64,000 nucleotides of DNA from Ascocoryne sarcoides NRRL 50072 (lineage: Eukaryota; Ascomycota; Leotiomycetes; Helotiales; Gelatinodiscaceae): contig KB205940.1 in the NCBI GenBank assembly GCA_000328965.1, forward strand, positions 2,552,273 to 2,616,272. Reading direction: 5' to 3'. The notes under the pieces are model-generated. The model saw nothing but the letters and a program-made list of their open reading frames with translations, ran no database searches and was not told the DNA's origin. A program made the translations under genes and the position numbers. Shown here piece by piece: positions 1 through 10,883 of this stretch; position 1 is the stretch's first letter; each line of letters begins with the position of its first letter.

Positions 1-278
1 AACTGAGCTATAATACAAAGGGTAAGGGCTTTGCCTCCTAGCGCCTGGTTATATAACTTAACATCCCCGGGTCCCCTTAAAAAATACATAGTCTCTTATA
101 TATATAATATAATTATTATTAAAAGATTCTAGTGCTATTATATTATAGAGCTTAATAAAAATTAGCGGCATGTAACCCGCGACCTTATATTTAGCCAGCT
201 GTTTTTAGAACTTTAATATATATAATTATCAACTTTTATTATTATAACTTATTATATTATAAGTTATAAGCCTAGTGT
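1..278. other. AT-rich degraded DNA, no gene
   Basis: Mostly A/T with short GC patches near 20-75 and 165-185. No open frame of note and no recognisable repeat boundary. Probably RIP-degraded transposon DNA continuing from outside the window. Confidence 0.5.
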
Positions 279-486
279 ATAATAATAGGGATCTGAATCG
301 CTTAGCTTAGCCTAATGCGCTAAGGGGGCATTCCACATGATATTGTATTTCATAAAATATTATATTTTTATAATATTAATTTTAAAATAAAAAATAAGAA
401 TAAATATAAAGTTTTAAAAGAAAGGCGAATTATATATATAAAAAGTTTAGCTACTTTATTCTCTTCTACTTTCTTATACTTATTTC
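279..486 (-). repeat. LTR relic, TGTAAC family, truncated
   Basis: Reading on the minus strand, this matches the solo LTRs at 487-784 and 3049-3324 in outline: the block GAATCGCTTAGCTTAGCC, then a GCATTCCACATGAT block, then the sequence close to CTTTCTTATACTTATT. It stops at 486, where another LTR of the same family begins in the opposite orientation, so it appears cut by that insertion. It belongs to a subtype shared with 29124-29330 and 36696-36980. The outer boundary is approximate. Confidence 0.6.
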
Positions 487-784
487 TGTAACAACACAAG
501 AGGATAAGGGCACCGAAAGGGGCATATAAGAGTGCGTATCGGTGGCTAATGATATCGACTTATAGGTCTATATACGGAGAAGAATAAAGTATGAGGAAGC
601 AGAAGAGAGTAGGATAGCTATACCCTTTATATACACGATTCGCTTCCCTTCTAAAACCCTTCCGTATCTATTCCTAGCCCTTGATTGTAAATCTATATCA
701 CGGGAATACGCTATCACGTGGAATGCGCCCTTACGCATTGACCAGGCTAAGCGATCCTTGGCGATCGCGATCCCGATCGTTACA
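487..784 (+). repeat. Solo LTR, TGTAAC...GTTACA family, copy 1
   Basis: Starts TGTAACAACACAAGAGG and ends CCCGATCGTTACA, with the TG...CA ends of an LTR. It is well conserved with the copies at 2463-2760 (reverse) and 3049-3324 (forward). No 5-bp target duplication is visible: left flank ATTTC, right flank AGACT, and the right flank is already the end of a hAT-like element. Either recombination or a later insertion removed the original flank. The strand given is only the reading direction used here; the sense of the parent element is unknown. Confidence 0.75.
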
Positions 785-1261
785 AGACTGGCCGGACCGG
801 ACCGCGATTTTGGGACCAGACTGGACCGTTGCGCTTATATAAGCGGTCCGGTCTCGATTTTCTAGACCGGACTGTGAAACAGTCCCCAAAAATATTTGAG
901 ACTAAATAATATATAGTCTAGTTTCAAATTTTTAAACTAGACTATAAAACAGTCCCCAAAAATATTTGGGACCGAATAATATATAGTCTAGTTTTAATTT
1001 TTTAAACTAGACTATAAAATAGTCTCTAAAAATATTTGAAACTAAACTATATATTATTTAGTTTTAAATATTTTTAAAAGATTATAAAACTATAAAACTA
1101 TAATAATATAATTTATAATTATAGTTTATATAAAACTTATATATATAATATAGTTTAAACTAAATTAAATAATATATAATTTAGTTTTAAATAGTTTAGT
1201 TTTTTTAAACGGTCCCAAAAAATCCTACGGTCCACTTTAGACCAGACCGTTGGCCAGTCTA
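785..1261 (+). mobile_element. hAT-like non-autonomous element, copy 1
   Basis: Runs from AGACTGGCCGGACCGG to GGCCAGTCTA, the termini of the five-copy family described at 1660-2425. The first base of the left terminus (T) is absent or changed, as the element abuts the LTR ending at 784. The motif AGTCCCCAAAAATATTT recurs at about 880, 950 and 1020, a 70-bp period. Flanks differ on the two sides, so no target duplication can be shown. At 477 bp it is internally deleted relative to the 764-766 bp copies. Confidence 0.75.
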
Positions 1262-1659
1262 ATTATAAGCTTAAAATATATAATATAACTTAATTAATAA
1301 AGTAAACAGTTAATTTTACCTTTAAATAAATATAAGAAACTAGTTAAATAAGAGAGCTAAAAAGCTAATAAGTAAAATAGGCTAACTATTAAAAGCTAAA
1401 GAGCTATTTATTAAACTAAATAAACTACTAATAGTTAAAAAGCTATTTTAAACTAAATTGAATAGTTATTAAAAGCTAAAAGGCTATTTAATTTAATTAT
1501 ATAAATATAAAAATTTTTAAAAGAAGTTTTGTAAGTTAAAAGCTAAAAAGCTATTTAATAAACTATATTAAAAAAGAGTTTTTTAAAAAGAGTTTTATAA
1601 AGTTATATTAATAGTATATAAAATATAAATAAAATAAAAAAGTAAAATAATATTAATAT
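1262..1659. other. AT-rich spacer between inverted hAT-like copies
   Basis: About 400 bases of A/T-dominated sequence with repeated small motifs such as AAAAGCTAAA and GCTATTTA. No gene or identifiable element ends. Confidence 0.5.
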
Positions 1660-2425
1660 TAGACTAGCCAACGGTCCAGTCTGAAGTAGACCGTGGGATT
1701 TTTTAGGGACCGTTTAAAAGACTAAACTATTTAAAATTTTTTTAGAAACTGTTTTTAAAACTAAACTGTTTAAAACTAGACTATATATTATCTAGTTTTA
1801 AAAATACATTTTTAAAAACTGTTTTTAAAACTAGATAATATATAATTTAGTTTTAAATAGTTTAATTTCAAATATATATTTTTTAAAAACTATTTTTAAA
1901 ACTAAATTGTTTAAAACTAAACTATATATTATCTAATCTAATTTAAACTATATTATATATATATATTTATATTTTAGCTTTTTTTATTATAATAAAAATT
2001 AGACCTTTTTTTTATTATTATAAAACGTTATTATAATTTTTTAATATTTTTAAGTATTAATTACTATATAAGTTTTATATAAATTAAAATTATAAATTAT
2101 ATTACTATAGTTTAATAGTTTTATAATCTTTTAGAAATATTTAAAACTAAATAATATATAATTTAGTTTTAAATATTTTTAAAGACTATTTTATAATTTA
2201 GTTTAAAAAAATCGAGACTAGATTATATATTATTTGGTTTTAAATATTTTTAGGGACTGTTTTATAGTCTAGTCTAAAAATTTAAAACTAGATTATATAT
2301 TATTTAGTCCTAAATATTTTTGGGGACCGTTTCATAGTCTAATCTAGAAAATCGAAACCGGACCGCTTATATAAGCGCAACGGTCCGGTCCAGTCCTAAA
2401 ATCGCGGTCCGGTCCGGCCAGTCTA
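1660..2425 (-). mobile_element. hAT-like non-autonomous element, copy 2
   Basis: Bounded by TAGACTAGCC and GGCCAGTCTA and flanked on both sides by the perfect 8-bp duplication ATTAATAT (1652-1659 and 2426-2433). Eight-base target duplications are a hallmark of the hAT superfamily. The length is 766 bp with no coding capacity, so it must be mobilised in trans. The orientation is opposite to the other four copies. The GC-rich end carries the palindrome CGCTTATATAAGCG found in every copy. Confidence 0.85.
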
Positions 2426-2462
2426 ATTAATATAAAAGTATTTTATAAAATTAAATATTTAA

Positions 2463-2760
2463 TGTAACGATCGGGATCGCGATCGCCAAGGATCACTTAG
2501 CCTGGTCAATACGCAAGGGCGCATTCCATGTAATAGCGTATTCCCGTGATATAAATTTACAATTAAGAGCTAGGAATAGTTATAAAAGGGTTTTAGAAGG
2601 GAAGCGAATTGTATATATAAAGGGTATAGCTACCCTACTCTCTTTTGCTTCCTTATACTTTATTCTTCTCTGTATATAGACCTATAAGTCGATATTATTA
2701 GCCACTGATACGCACTCTTATATACCCCTTTCGGTGCCCTTATCCTCTTGTGTCGATACA
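2463..2760 (-). repeat. Solo LTR, TGTAAC family, copy 2
   Basis: 298 bp, beginning TGTAACGATCGGGATCG and ending CGATACA on the plus strand, the reverse complement of copy 1. It is flanked by the perfect 5-bp duplication TTTAA (2458-2462 and 2761-2765), which shows a genuine retroelement insertion that later collapsed to a solo LTR. The A/T-only target site suggests the surrounding DNA was already AT-rich when it arrived. Confidence 0.85.
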
Positions 2761-3048
2761 TTTAATACAAAAGCTAGTTTATTTATAACTAATTAACTTT
2801 ATTTATTTAAAAAACTAAAGTTAACTTTAAAAGTATATATAAATATATATATAAAAGAATATTATACTTTTAAATATAAAAGATTATATTAATTAAAATT
2901 ATAAATAAAAGTTTATATTATTTAATTAATATACTTTTTATTTTTAAGTTAAATATAAATTTACTTTTAAGAAAAAGATTATATAAAAATAGTTATTAAA
3001 AAGCTTTTAATAATAAAAGTATTTAAATTACCAAAAGAAATAAATAAT

Positions 3049-3324
3049 GTAACAACACAAGAGGATAAGGGCACCAAAAGGGGTATATAAGAGTATATAT
3101 CAGTGGCTAATAATATCGACTTATAGGTCTATATACGGAGAAGAATAAAGTATAAGGAAGTAGAAGAGAATAGAGTAGTTATACCTTTTATATATACAAT
3201 TTACTTCTCTTCTAAAACTCTTTCGTATCTGTTCCTATCTTTTACCCTAAAATCAATATCACGGGATACTTTACGCATTGGCTAAGCTAAGCGATCCTTA
3301 GCAATCGCGATCCCGATTGTTACA
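3049..3324 (+). repeat. Solo LTR, TGTAAC family, copy 3
   Basis: 276 bp, from TGTAACAACACAAGAGG to CCCGATTGTTACA, with the perfect 5-bp target duplication AATAA on both sides (3044-3048 and 3325-3329). It differs from copy 1 mainly by C-to-T and G-to-A changes and lacks a short segment near its 3' end. Confidence 0.85.
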
Positions 3325-6300
3325 AATAATTTTTTAAAAACACTTATTATTATTAAAAATAAAAGAATATAAGTATTAATAAATTTTTATTACTTATTTA
3401 ATAAAATTAATATTAGAAATAAAATAAAAAAGTATTAAAAAAGATAATAAATATTATATAAAGTTTTAATAATATAATTACTTATACTTTTAAAAGAGTT
3501 AATAAAATTAAAAAGAATACTTATATTTATAAACCTTTTTTATTTTAATTAATATTATAATAAATATATAAAACTTACTTTTTTAATAATTTTATTAAAT
3601 TTAATTCTTTTAATATTAAACTTATTTTATTTAAAAAAACATTTTTTAAATATATTTATTTTTAATTTTAAGTTTTTTATTTTTTTATTTTATTTTTTTA
3701 AATATTATATTAATAGTTTTTTTTCTAAATTAAGTTTATCCTTTTTATTTTAACACTTTTATAAGTGTTAATAAAATAGCTTTTCTTTTTATATTTATAA
3801 TAATAAACCTTTTTAATATTAATAGTTTTTTTAATAGTTTTATAAATATTAATTAAAATAAAAATAATATTTAAAAAAAATAAAAAAGTGGTTTTTTTAA
3901 CTTTTTATTTTTTATAATTATATAGTTTATTATTTTTTGAACTAAAATAAATTTAACTAAAAATATTTAATTAATTTTTTTTAAATATTAAAAAAACTTC
4001 TCTTTTTTTTATAAATTAATAAAAGCTTATTTTTTATTATATTTTATTTATTTAATAGTTTTATAAAATAAATTAAAATTATTATTATAATATTTAAGTT
4101 AAAAGTATATTATTTTTTATTAAAAAGAGTTTAACTTTTTTATTATTTAATAATAATAAATTCTTTTTTAAACTTTAGTCTTTAATATTAAATATATAAA
4201 TTTGTTTTAAAAGTTAAACATTTTTAATTATTATATATATATAAGTTTTTAAAATTTTAATAGTTTAATTATTTTTAATAACAATTAATAATAGCTTTTT
4301 TAATATTATTAATTATTTATTAATTTTTTTATATATATTATTTATATTAAAGTTTTTTAATATTTTATTAAAAATTATTTTATAAACTACTCTTTTAACT
4401 TTTAATTATAAATTAATTATAAATTAATTATAATATATTTTAATTTATTATTAAAATAGGTTTTAAAATTATATTTAAACTTATTATAAACTTTTATAAA
4501 TTATATATTAAAAGTTAGTTTTTTTATTTTTTTATTAATACTTTAATTTAACTTTTTAAATTTAAAAATCTTAAAAAGTTAATAGTTTAAAATAATAATA
4601 TTATATTTAAGTTTTCTTTTTAAAAGAGTATTTTAAATAAATAAAGTTTTAAATAAATAATTACTTTTATTAAAATTATTAAAAGTTTAAAAGATTTTAA
4701 AATTAAATAAAAAATTTAAAATAATAAAAAAAGGTTATTTATTTAAAAAAAGAGTTTTATTTTATTCTTATTTTAAAAGATTATTAACTTAATATTTACT
4801 ATAATTTAATTTTTTAAAATTCTTAAGTTTTAATAATTAATATATTTCTTTAAATACTAAGCTATTATCTACTTTTATTAAATAGTATTTCTTAAAAAAA
4901 ACTATCTTATTTTTATACTATTACTATAATATTAAGTTTTCTTTAGTTATAATAAGTTTTTAATACTTATTTACTTTTAGCTATTAACTAACTTATTCTT
5001 TTAATTATATTAAATATTATATTATATAAGTTTATCTTTTAATAAAGTTAATCTTTTATATTTTAAACTAGTAATTATTATTTTAAATAACTTTATAAAC
5101 TTTTTACTATTTGAGTTTTATATAAAATATTTTTACTTATTTAAATTTAAACTTCTTCTTTTTATTTTATTAAATTTTACTACTAAATTCGTCTTTATTT
5201 ATATTTTTTTCAAAAATATTTTATATTTATTTTTTAATAAGCTAATATTTTAGTTTTTAAAAAGCTTTAATATTTTTAAAGTAAATAAGTTTTTTATACT
5301 CTTTTTCTTTTCTTTTTTAATTTAAGTTTATTTTTTAATTTAGTTTTTTATTATAATTATTTTAAAACTTATAATTTCTATTATTATTATCTTTTTACTT
5401 AACTAGTATATAACTTAGTATATTAAAAATGTTTTAATAGTTTTTATAAACTTTTTAAATAATAGCCTTTTCTTATAACTATTTATTAATTTATATATTA
5501 ATATATTATTTAACTAGTTTTAAATTAAAGATTTAAGCTTTATAAGTTAAAACATATATTTATTAAGTTTAAATAGCTTATTATTAGCTTTTATAACTCT
5601 TACTAATAACTAGTTATATAATTATTATCTTAATTTATTTTAATTTCACTTTTTAAAACTTCTTATTTTTATTCTTTTTATATAAACTAGAGATATAACT
5701 TAATAGCTTATATATAAAACAAAGCTGATTTTCTTTTTAATAACTTATTTCTTTTAGTAATAAATCAAATTTATTTATTATATCTAATTCTATTAAACTT
5801 ATATATATATTATATATAATACTTTTAACTTATTAAAGTTTTCTTATATTTAACTATTATTTATTTTAACTTTATTAAAATATACTAAGTTACTTTTTTT
5901 ACTTTCACTTATAAATTTAATTATTAATTTATATAGCTCTTTTAATATAAATTAATAAATCTTTTAGTTGATTTTATTTTACTAATTTATCTTTTATATT
6001 ATTTTTAAGTTTTAAATAAAAGTTTTTTATTATATAATTATTATTTTAATTTAGCTTAGTAGTTACTTATATAAATTTAGTTATAGACTTTATTACTAAT
6101 TCTAATTAATAAAGCTTTTTTAGTTACTACTTTATTAATTAAACTTTATTTACTTTTTTAAATATTCTCTTAAGTTTATTTTTAAAAATAATATAATTAT
6201 TAAAACTTTTATTAGTTTCTCGTTTCCAGTTTTTAAATATATAATTAAAATAGTTAAAAAAGTAAGGTTTAAACTAATTTAATACTATTTTATTTAAAAG

Positions 6301-6630
6301 TAATTTTACATTTAAAACTTTATTTAATAGTCTTTTAAAAGTATTTAAATAAAACAAATAATAAGCTTTTAATTAAGTAATAAATCTTTTAAGCTTAGTA
6401 CTACTATTAAATAGTTCTAGTATTTAAATTTTAAGCTTATTTTTATTCTTTTTTTTAAAAGCTTCTACTTTTTTTAAGATTATAATTTTAAACTTATTTA
6501 TTTTTATTCTTTTTTTTTAAAACTATTATTTCTTTTATAGAATTTTACTTTTGTTTTTCTAGTTAATAGTTTATATAAGTTTTTTAAAACTTAAGCCTTT
6601 TTAAATATATTAAAAATAACTTAAAACTAA
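3325..6630. other. AT desert, unidentifiable transposon relics
   Basis: About 3.3 kb composed almost wholly of A and T, with long T-rich stretches on the plus strand. All frames are closed by dense stops. I could not recognise any transposase or polymerase motif. Extreme RIP of old retrotransposons is the likely cause, but this rests on context. Confidence 0.5.
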
Positions 6631-6850
6631 TGTGGGAAGCACTAGTGCCGGCACTAGTATCACGTGCGCTAGCGCACGTGTTAAGAACTTTAAAAGAACC
6701 TTTTAGTTTATATATAAAAAATCATTCTCCTTTTATATACTTTTAAAGCCTTTTAAAGCTATCGCCTATTTCTATTGTAATACTAGTATTACAGCTCCTT
6801 TTATTTATAAGTATATATAATATAAACAACTCTTAGCTTTTTATATTAGC
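6631..6850. repeat. LTR-like repeat with two perfect palindromes, copy 1
   Basis: Begins TGTGGGAAGC and matches 21987-22205 over roughly 200 bases (shared GAACTTTAAAAGAACC, ATATACTTTTAAAGC and ATATAATATAAACAACTC blocks). The start with TG and the repeat status suggest an LTR, but the end and target duplication were not resolved. Bases 6641-6658 and 6661-6680 are perfect 18-bp and 20-bp palindromes of high GC content in an otherwise A/T region. Confidence 0.55.
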
Positions 6851-9800
6851 GTTTAATAAGAGGTATATACTAGTAATTAAAGTAAGTACCTACTAATAAG
6901 AAGTAGAATAGCTTAAATACAACTTTAAAAGAAAATAAAGAAAAGTAATAGAATTAGTTAAAAAATATGTTAAATTTAAAAAAAAACTAGAAAAGTAGTT
7001 AAATAAACAAATATAAAGTTAAAAACTGTTAAATATAATAGTATATTATATTTAATATATAATTAATATATATAATAAAGACTTAAATATTATATATATT
7101 TAAATTGTTATTAGCTTTAATATTGCACTTAAGCTATTATTAGCCTTAATAATAAGTTAAATACATTTAGCCTAATATAAGCTAAATAGATATATTACTT
7201 ATTATAGCTTCAAAGTTGAATTAGTAATTAAATAAGGGGTAATTAATAATTGAACTTATATTTATAATCAAATGAGGGGTAATTAGTAATCAAAGCTTAT
7301 ATTTGTAATACAGCTAATATAAGTCGAATGATTTTACTATTAGAATAATTCGGGTATTATATTTAATATAATATTTAATATATTATAAATTTTAGTAGTA
7401 TAGGACTATTTAATCCTATAGGTAGATAATATATTATTATCTAACTGAAGACCTAATAGTCTATCCGATCGGTTTTAATAGAGACCGATTGTACCTATGT
7501 ATTTAATCTATATAATAGCTAGAATCTACTCTTAAGGTAGATTCTATTCCCAAGGAATTCAATAACAATATTATAAGAACTTAATTATTATAAGCCCGCT
7601 GCGACCATTTTATATACGCCTTGTATATAACTATACTTTATACGCTAGCTAAGCCCTTATCTGATACCTCTAAAGTTCAAAGCCAACAAAAAGTTAATAA
7701 ATAAAAAAGAAGTAGAAATTAAATTATAATATAAAAGAAAAATAAATTAAATTTATAATAATATTAAAAAACAAAGGTAAATATAAGTTAAGTAAAATAG
7801 AATATAAAAATTATATAAGAAAAAATAGATTATAAGCTTAAAAACTTAAATATTAAAAAAAGAAAAATTAGTATTAGATTAAAAAAGGAGAAATAATTAT
7901 AATAAAAGAATGTTTTAATAATAAAAGTTTTATAAAAAGTTTAATACTAGTTACTATTAATAAAAATAAGTAAATAAAGTTAAAAAGTAAGAAATAGAAA
8001 AGAAGTAGTAAAAATATTTAAATTAAAAGTATTAGAATAGATTCTTTTAAAAGAATTTAGTTTAATAATACTTTTAATTTTAATTATTAAAGTATAAATA
8101 TTATAAATACTTATTAAAAAAACACTTTTTATAATATTAGTATTTAAGTTTAACAATAGTAAAAGGCTTTAAAATACTTTATTATTATTATATAATAATA
8201 GTTATTTAAAGTTCTTATTCATTTTAACGATTATTTTATAACTATTAATAGTAGTATTTATTAACTAGTAAATAAGAGAACTAGTAGCAGTACTTATTAT
8301 AAGAAACTAATAACCTGTTAGTTATATTTATATAACTAGTAGAATATAAGAGGTGTTTTAAAAGTTTATAACTAATTATATACTTCTTTTTTAAAAATTT
8401 AATATTAGTTATATATTTGTATTTAATAATATAATATTCAAGTAGTTTATAATAAAAGAGATTATATTATTACTTAACTTTTTAAAAATATTTTATTTTA
8501 AAAGAAAAAAGTTATTAACTTTATAAAATATATAAAAAGGTTATTTTAAAATTATAAAGTAGTTAATAAAACTAAAGTAAAACAAATAATGAAATATTAT
8601 AAAATAATAATTAAATAATTTATTATTAATATATTAAATAGTTTATTATTAATATATTAAAATATATTAATAAGAACTAAGAATTACTATAGTAAATATT
8701 ACTCTTAGAATTTAAAAACTATAATATATACTAGTAAATGTTTTTTTAAAGGTTTTTTAAAGAGTTTAAAAGTAAATAATATAAAAGAAATACTAATTTA
8801 AAATATTATATTTAAATGTTTATAACTATTTTAATATACTTTTAAAAAATATGCTTATTAAATAAATATACATAATTACTTTAGTTTTTATAAAAGCTTT
8901 TAATAAATATTTGTAATAAAGTAATTAAAAGAAAATAAGTAAAAATAAAGAATTTAAAAACTTTTAACTTTTAAGAGTTAAAAGTTAAAATAATATTATA
9001 TTCTAAGTTAATAAAGATTATAAAAAACTTTAAAAAATATAAGTTATAAACTTAAAGTTTAAAAGCTTAATAAAATAAATATAAAAGGTTCAGTTTTAAA
9101 TAAAAGAACTAAAGCTAATACTATTAGTTATATTTACTAATAGTATAATAAGCTAAGTTATAATAAAAAGAGGGGTAAATAAGCTAGTAAATAAAATATA
9201 CTACTTTAAAATTAGTATTTTATAAACTAATAAAACTATATATATAAGTAAATTTTTTAAGTTAGGTAAGAGAAATAAGAGTATATATAAAAGGCGTTAG
9301 CCTTTTGATACTAGATAGTAGTAATAGTTTTTCTAAAGTATAGTTAATATACTTTAAGCTTAATTTAAATATAAATATAATTTAAAGTAAAAGATAAAAA
9401 GCGGGTATAATTAGTATTATTTAAATAGTAAAGTAAATAAAAGATATAACTAAAAGGGGGTTAATACAGTTGTATATAAAAGTAAAAGTTATAATAATAG
9501 AAATAACTATATTAAAAAATATAATAATAAATATAGAAATAGTTATTTATATATAATAAATTTATACTTTTATTATTAAAAACTTAGTTATATTACTTAC
9601 AACTATTAAAGCTTTAAAAAGAATATAACAAATAGTATTTACTATTAAATTATAAGTAAAAACTAGTTAAAAGAATATAAAAGTTTAAAAGTAAATATTT
9701 TTTTTTATATAAATTACTTATAATAAAAGTAGTTGTAAAATATAATATATAAAAACTATAGAATAATATTAAATATAAGAGTAGTTAACAACGTAGGCAT

Positions 9801-10688
9801 TAAGATTTATATAAGAAAGCTTAAAGAAGCTTTATATTTAGCTAATATATATAAGTAGTTATTTAGTAAAGTTTACTTAAAAAGCTATTAAATATAAACC
9901 AGCTAGTATAACTTTTAAGAACGTAACCTAAAAATAAAAGTATAAAACTAATAAAAAAAGAAAACTAAATTTAATAAGAGTACAAGTAATAAATATTAAT
10001 AATAACTATTTTTGTTTTAAAAATAAAACCTTTAATTTAAATATAATATAAATAAGTTAAAATATTATTAAAAAGAATAAAACTATTTAATAAAAGAATT
10101 TTATAAAATTTATAAAAAGTTAAAAGAGAAAAAAGTAATAGTTTATATTATTAAAAGTTTTATATATATAAAAAGGATAAAGAATAGATTTATAAAAAAA
10201 TAAAATAAATAAAAAGAAGTATAAAATAATTAAAAATTATTTAAGAATAAAGATTAATATTAATTATTATTAAACAGATTTTAAAAATAAAAATAAAAAT
10301 AACTTTAAATAAATTAATTAAAGTTTTTAATAAAGTTAAAGTTAAACTTTTTAAAAAGAAAAAGAAAAGAGAAGTAAATATAATTAATATAAAAAGTAAA
10401 TAAATAAAAGTAATAAATTAAATTAGAGCTATTTTATTATTTAAACTAGTTTTAAGTTTTAAAATATATATATTTATTAATAAAATAAAGTTAATAATAT
10501 TATTATTAAATATAAGTATAAAAATAAACATTTATTTAATAGTATTAGTAGCAAATACAAAGTTAGTAATTATAAAACTAACTATGAAAATAGTTTTATA
10601 TAAAAGTAATATATTAAACTTTCAAAAGATTTATAAAAATATTTTTTAAAAATTAAAAGTATATTAGTTATTTAATACTTTTATATTA
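6851..10688. other. AT desert with a less degraded island at about 7180-7690
   Basis: A/T-dominated DNA without genes. The sub-region 7180-7690 keeps more G and C and contains small inverted repeats: AATCGGTCTC... at about 7468-7490 and AGAATCTACT...GGTAGATTCT at about 7520-7545. It may be a non-coding part of an element whose other copies lie outside the window. No domain could be read in the remainder. Confidence 0.45.
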
Positions 10689-10883
10689 TGTTGGATGGAA
10701 TCCGATACCTGTCATGTGACTGGTGTCATGTGACTGGTTGACTTATACTAAGTGATTCACTAGGGGGTTGAGGACTAGCCTCAACACCCCTCTTCTTTTC
10801 CCTTGGCTTTTTACCACTCTTACACACATCAATCAATCAAGCTACCACATTAGATTCCGCACCTTTGACCGTCCCATTTGACA
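10689..10883 (+). repeat. Solo LTR of the copia family
   Basis: 195 bp, from TGTTGGATGGAATCCG to CGTCCCATTTGACA, with the perfect 5-bp duplication TATTA on both sides (10684-10688 and 10884-10888). It is the same LTR as those bounding the copia elements at 16416-21741 and 37545-43482, here in the opposite (plus) orientation. It is barely mutated although it lies inside almost pure A/T DNA. A 195-bp sequence is shorter than the duplication length RIP usually needs, which would explain its preservation. It carries a small internal variant with GTCATGTGACTGG present twice. Confidence 0.9.

Noticed and set aside
1..15. Possible tRNA start on the minus strand (TTATAGCTCAGTT resembles an A box)
   Set aside because: The rest of the gene would lie outside the window and no cloverleaf can be tested.
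165..185. GCGGGTTACATGCCGC as a T-arm-like hairpin
   Set aside because: Stem of four with a loop that does not fit the TTCRANN consensus and no D or anticodon arm nearby.
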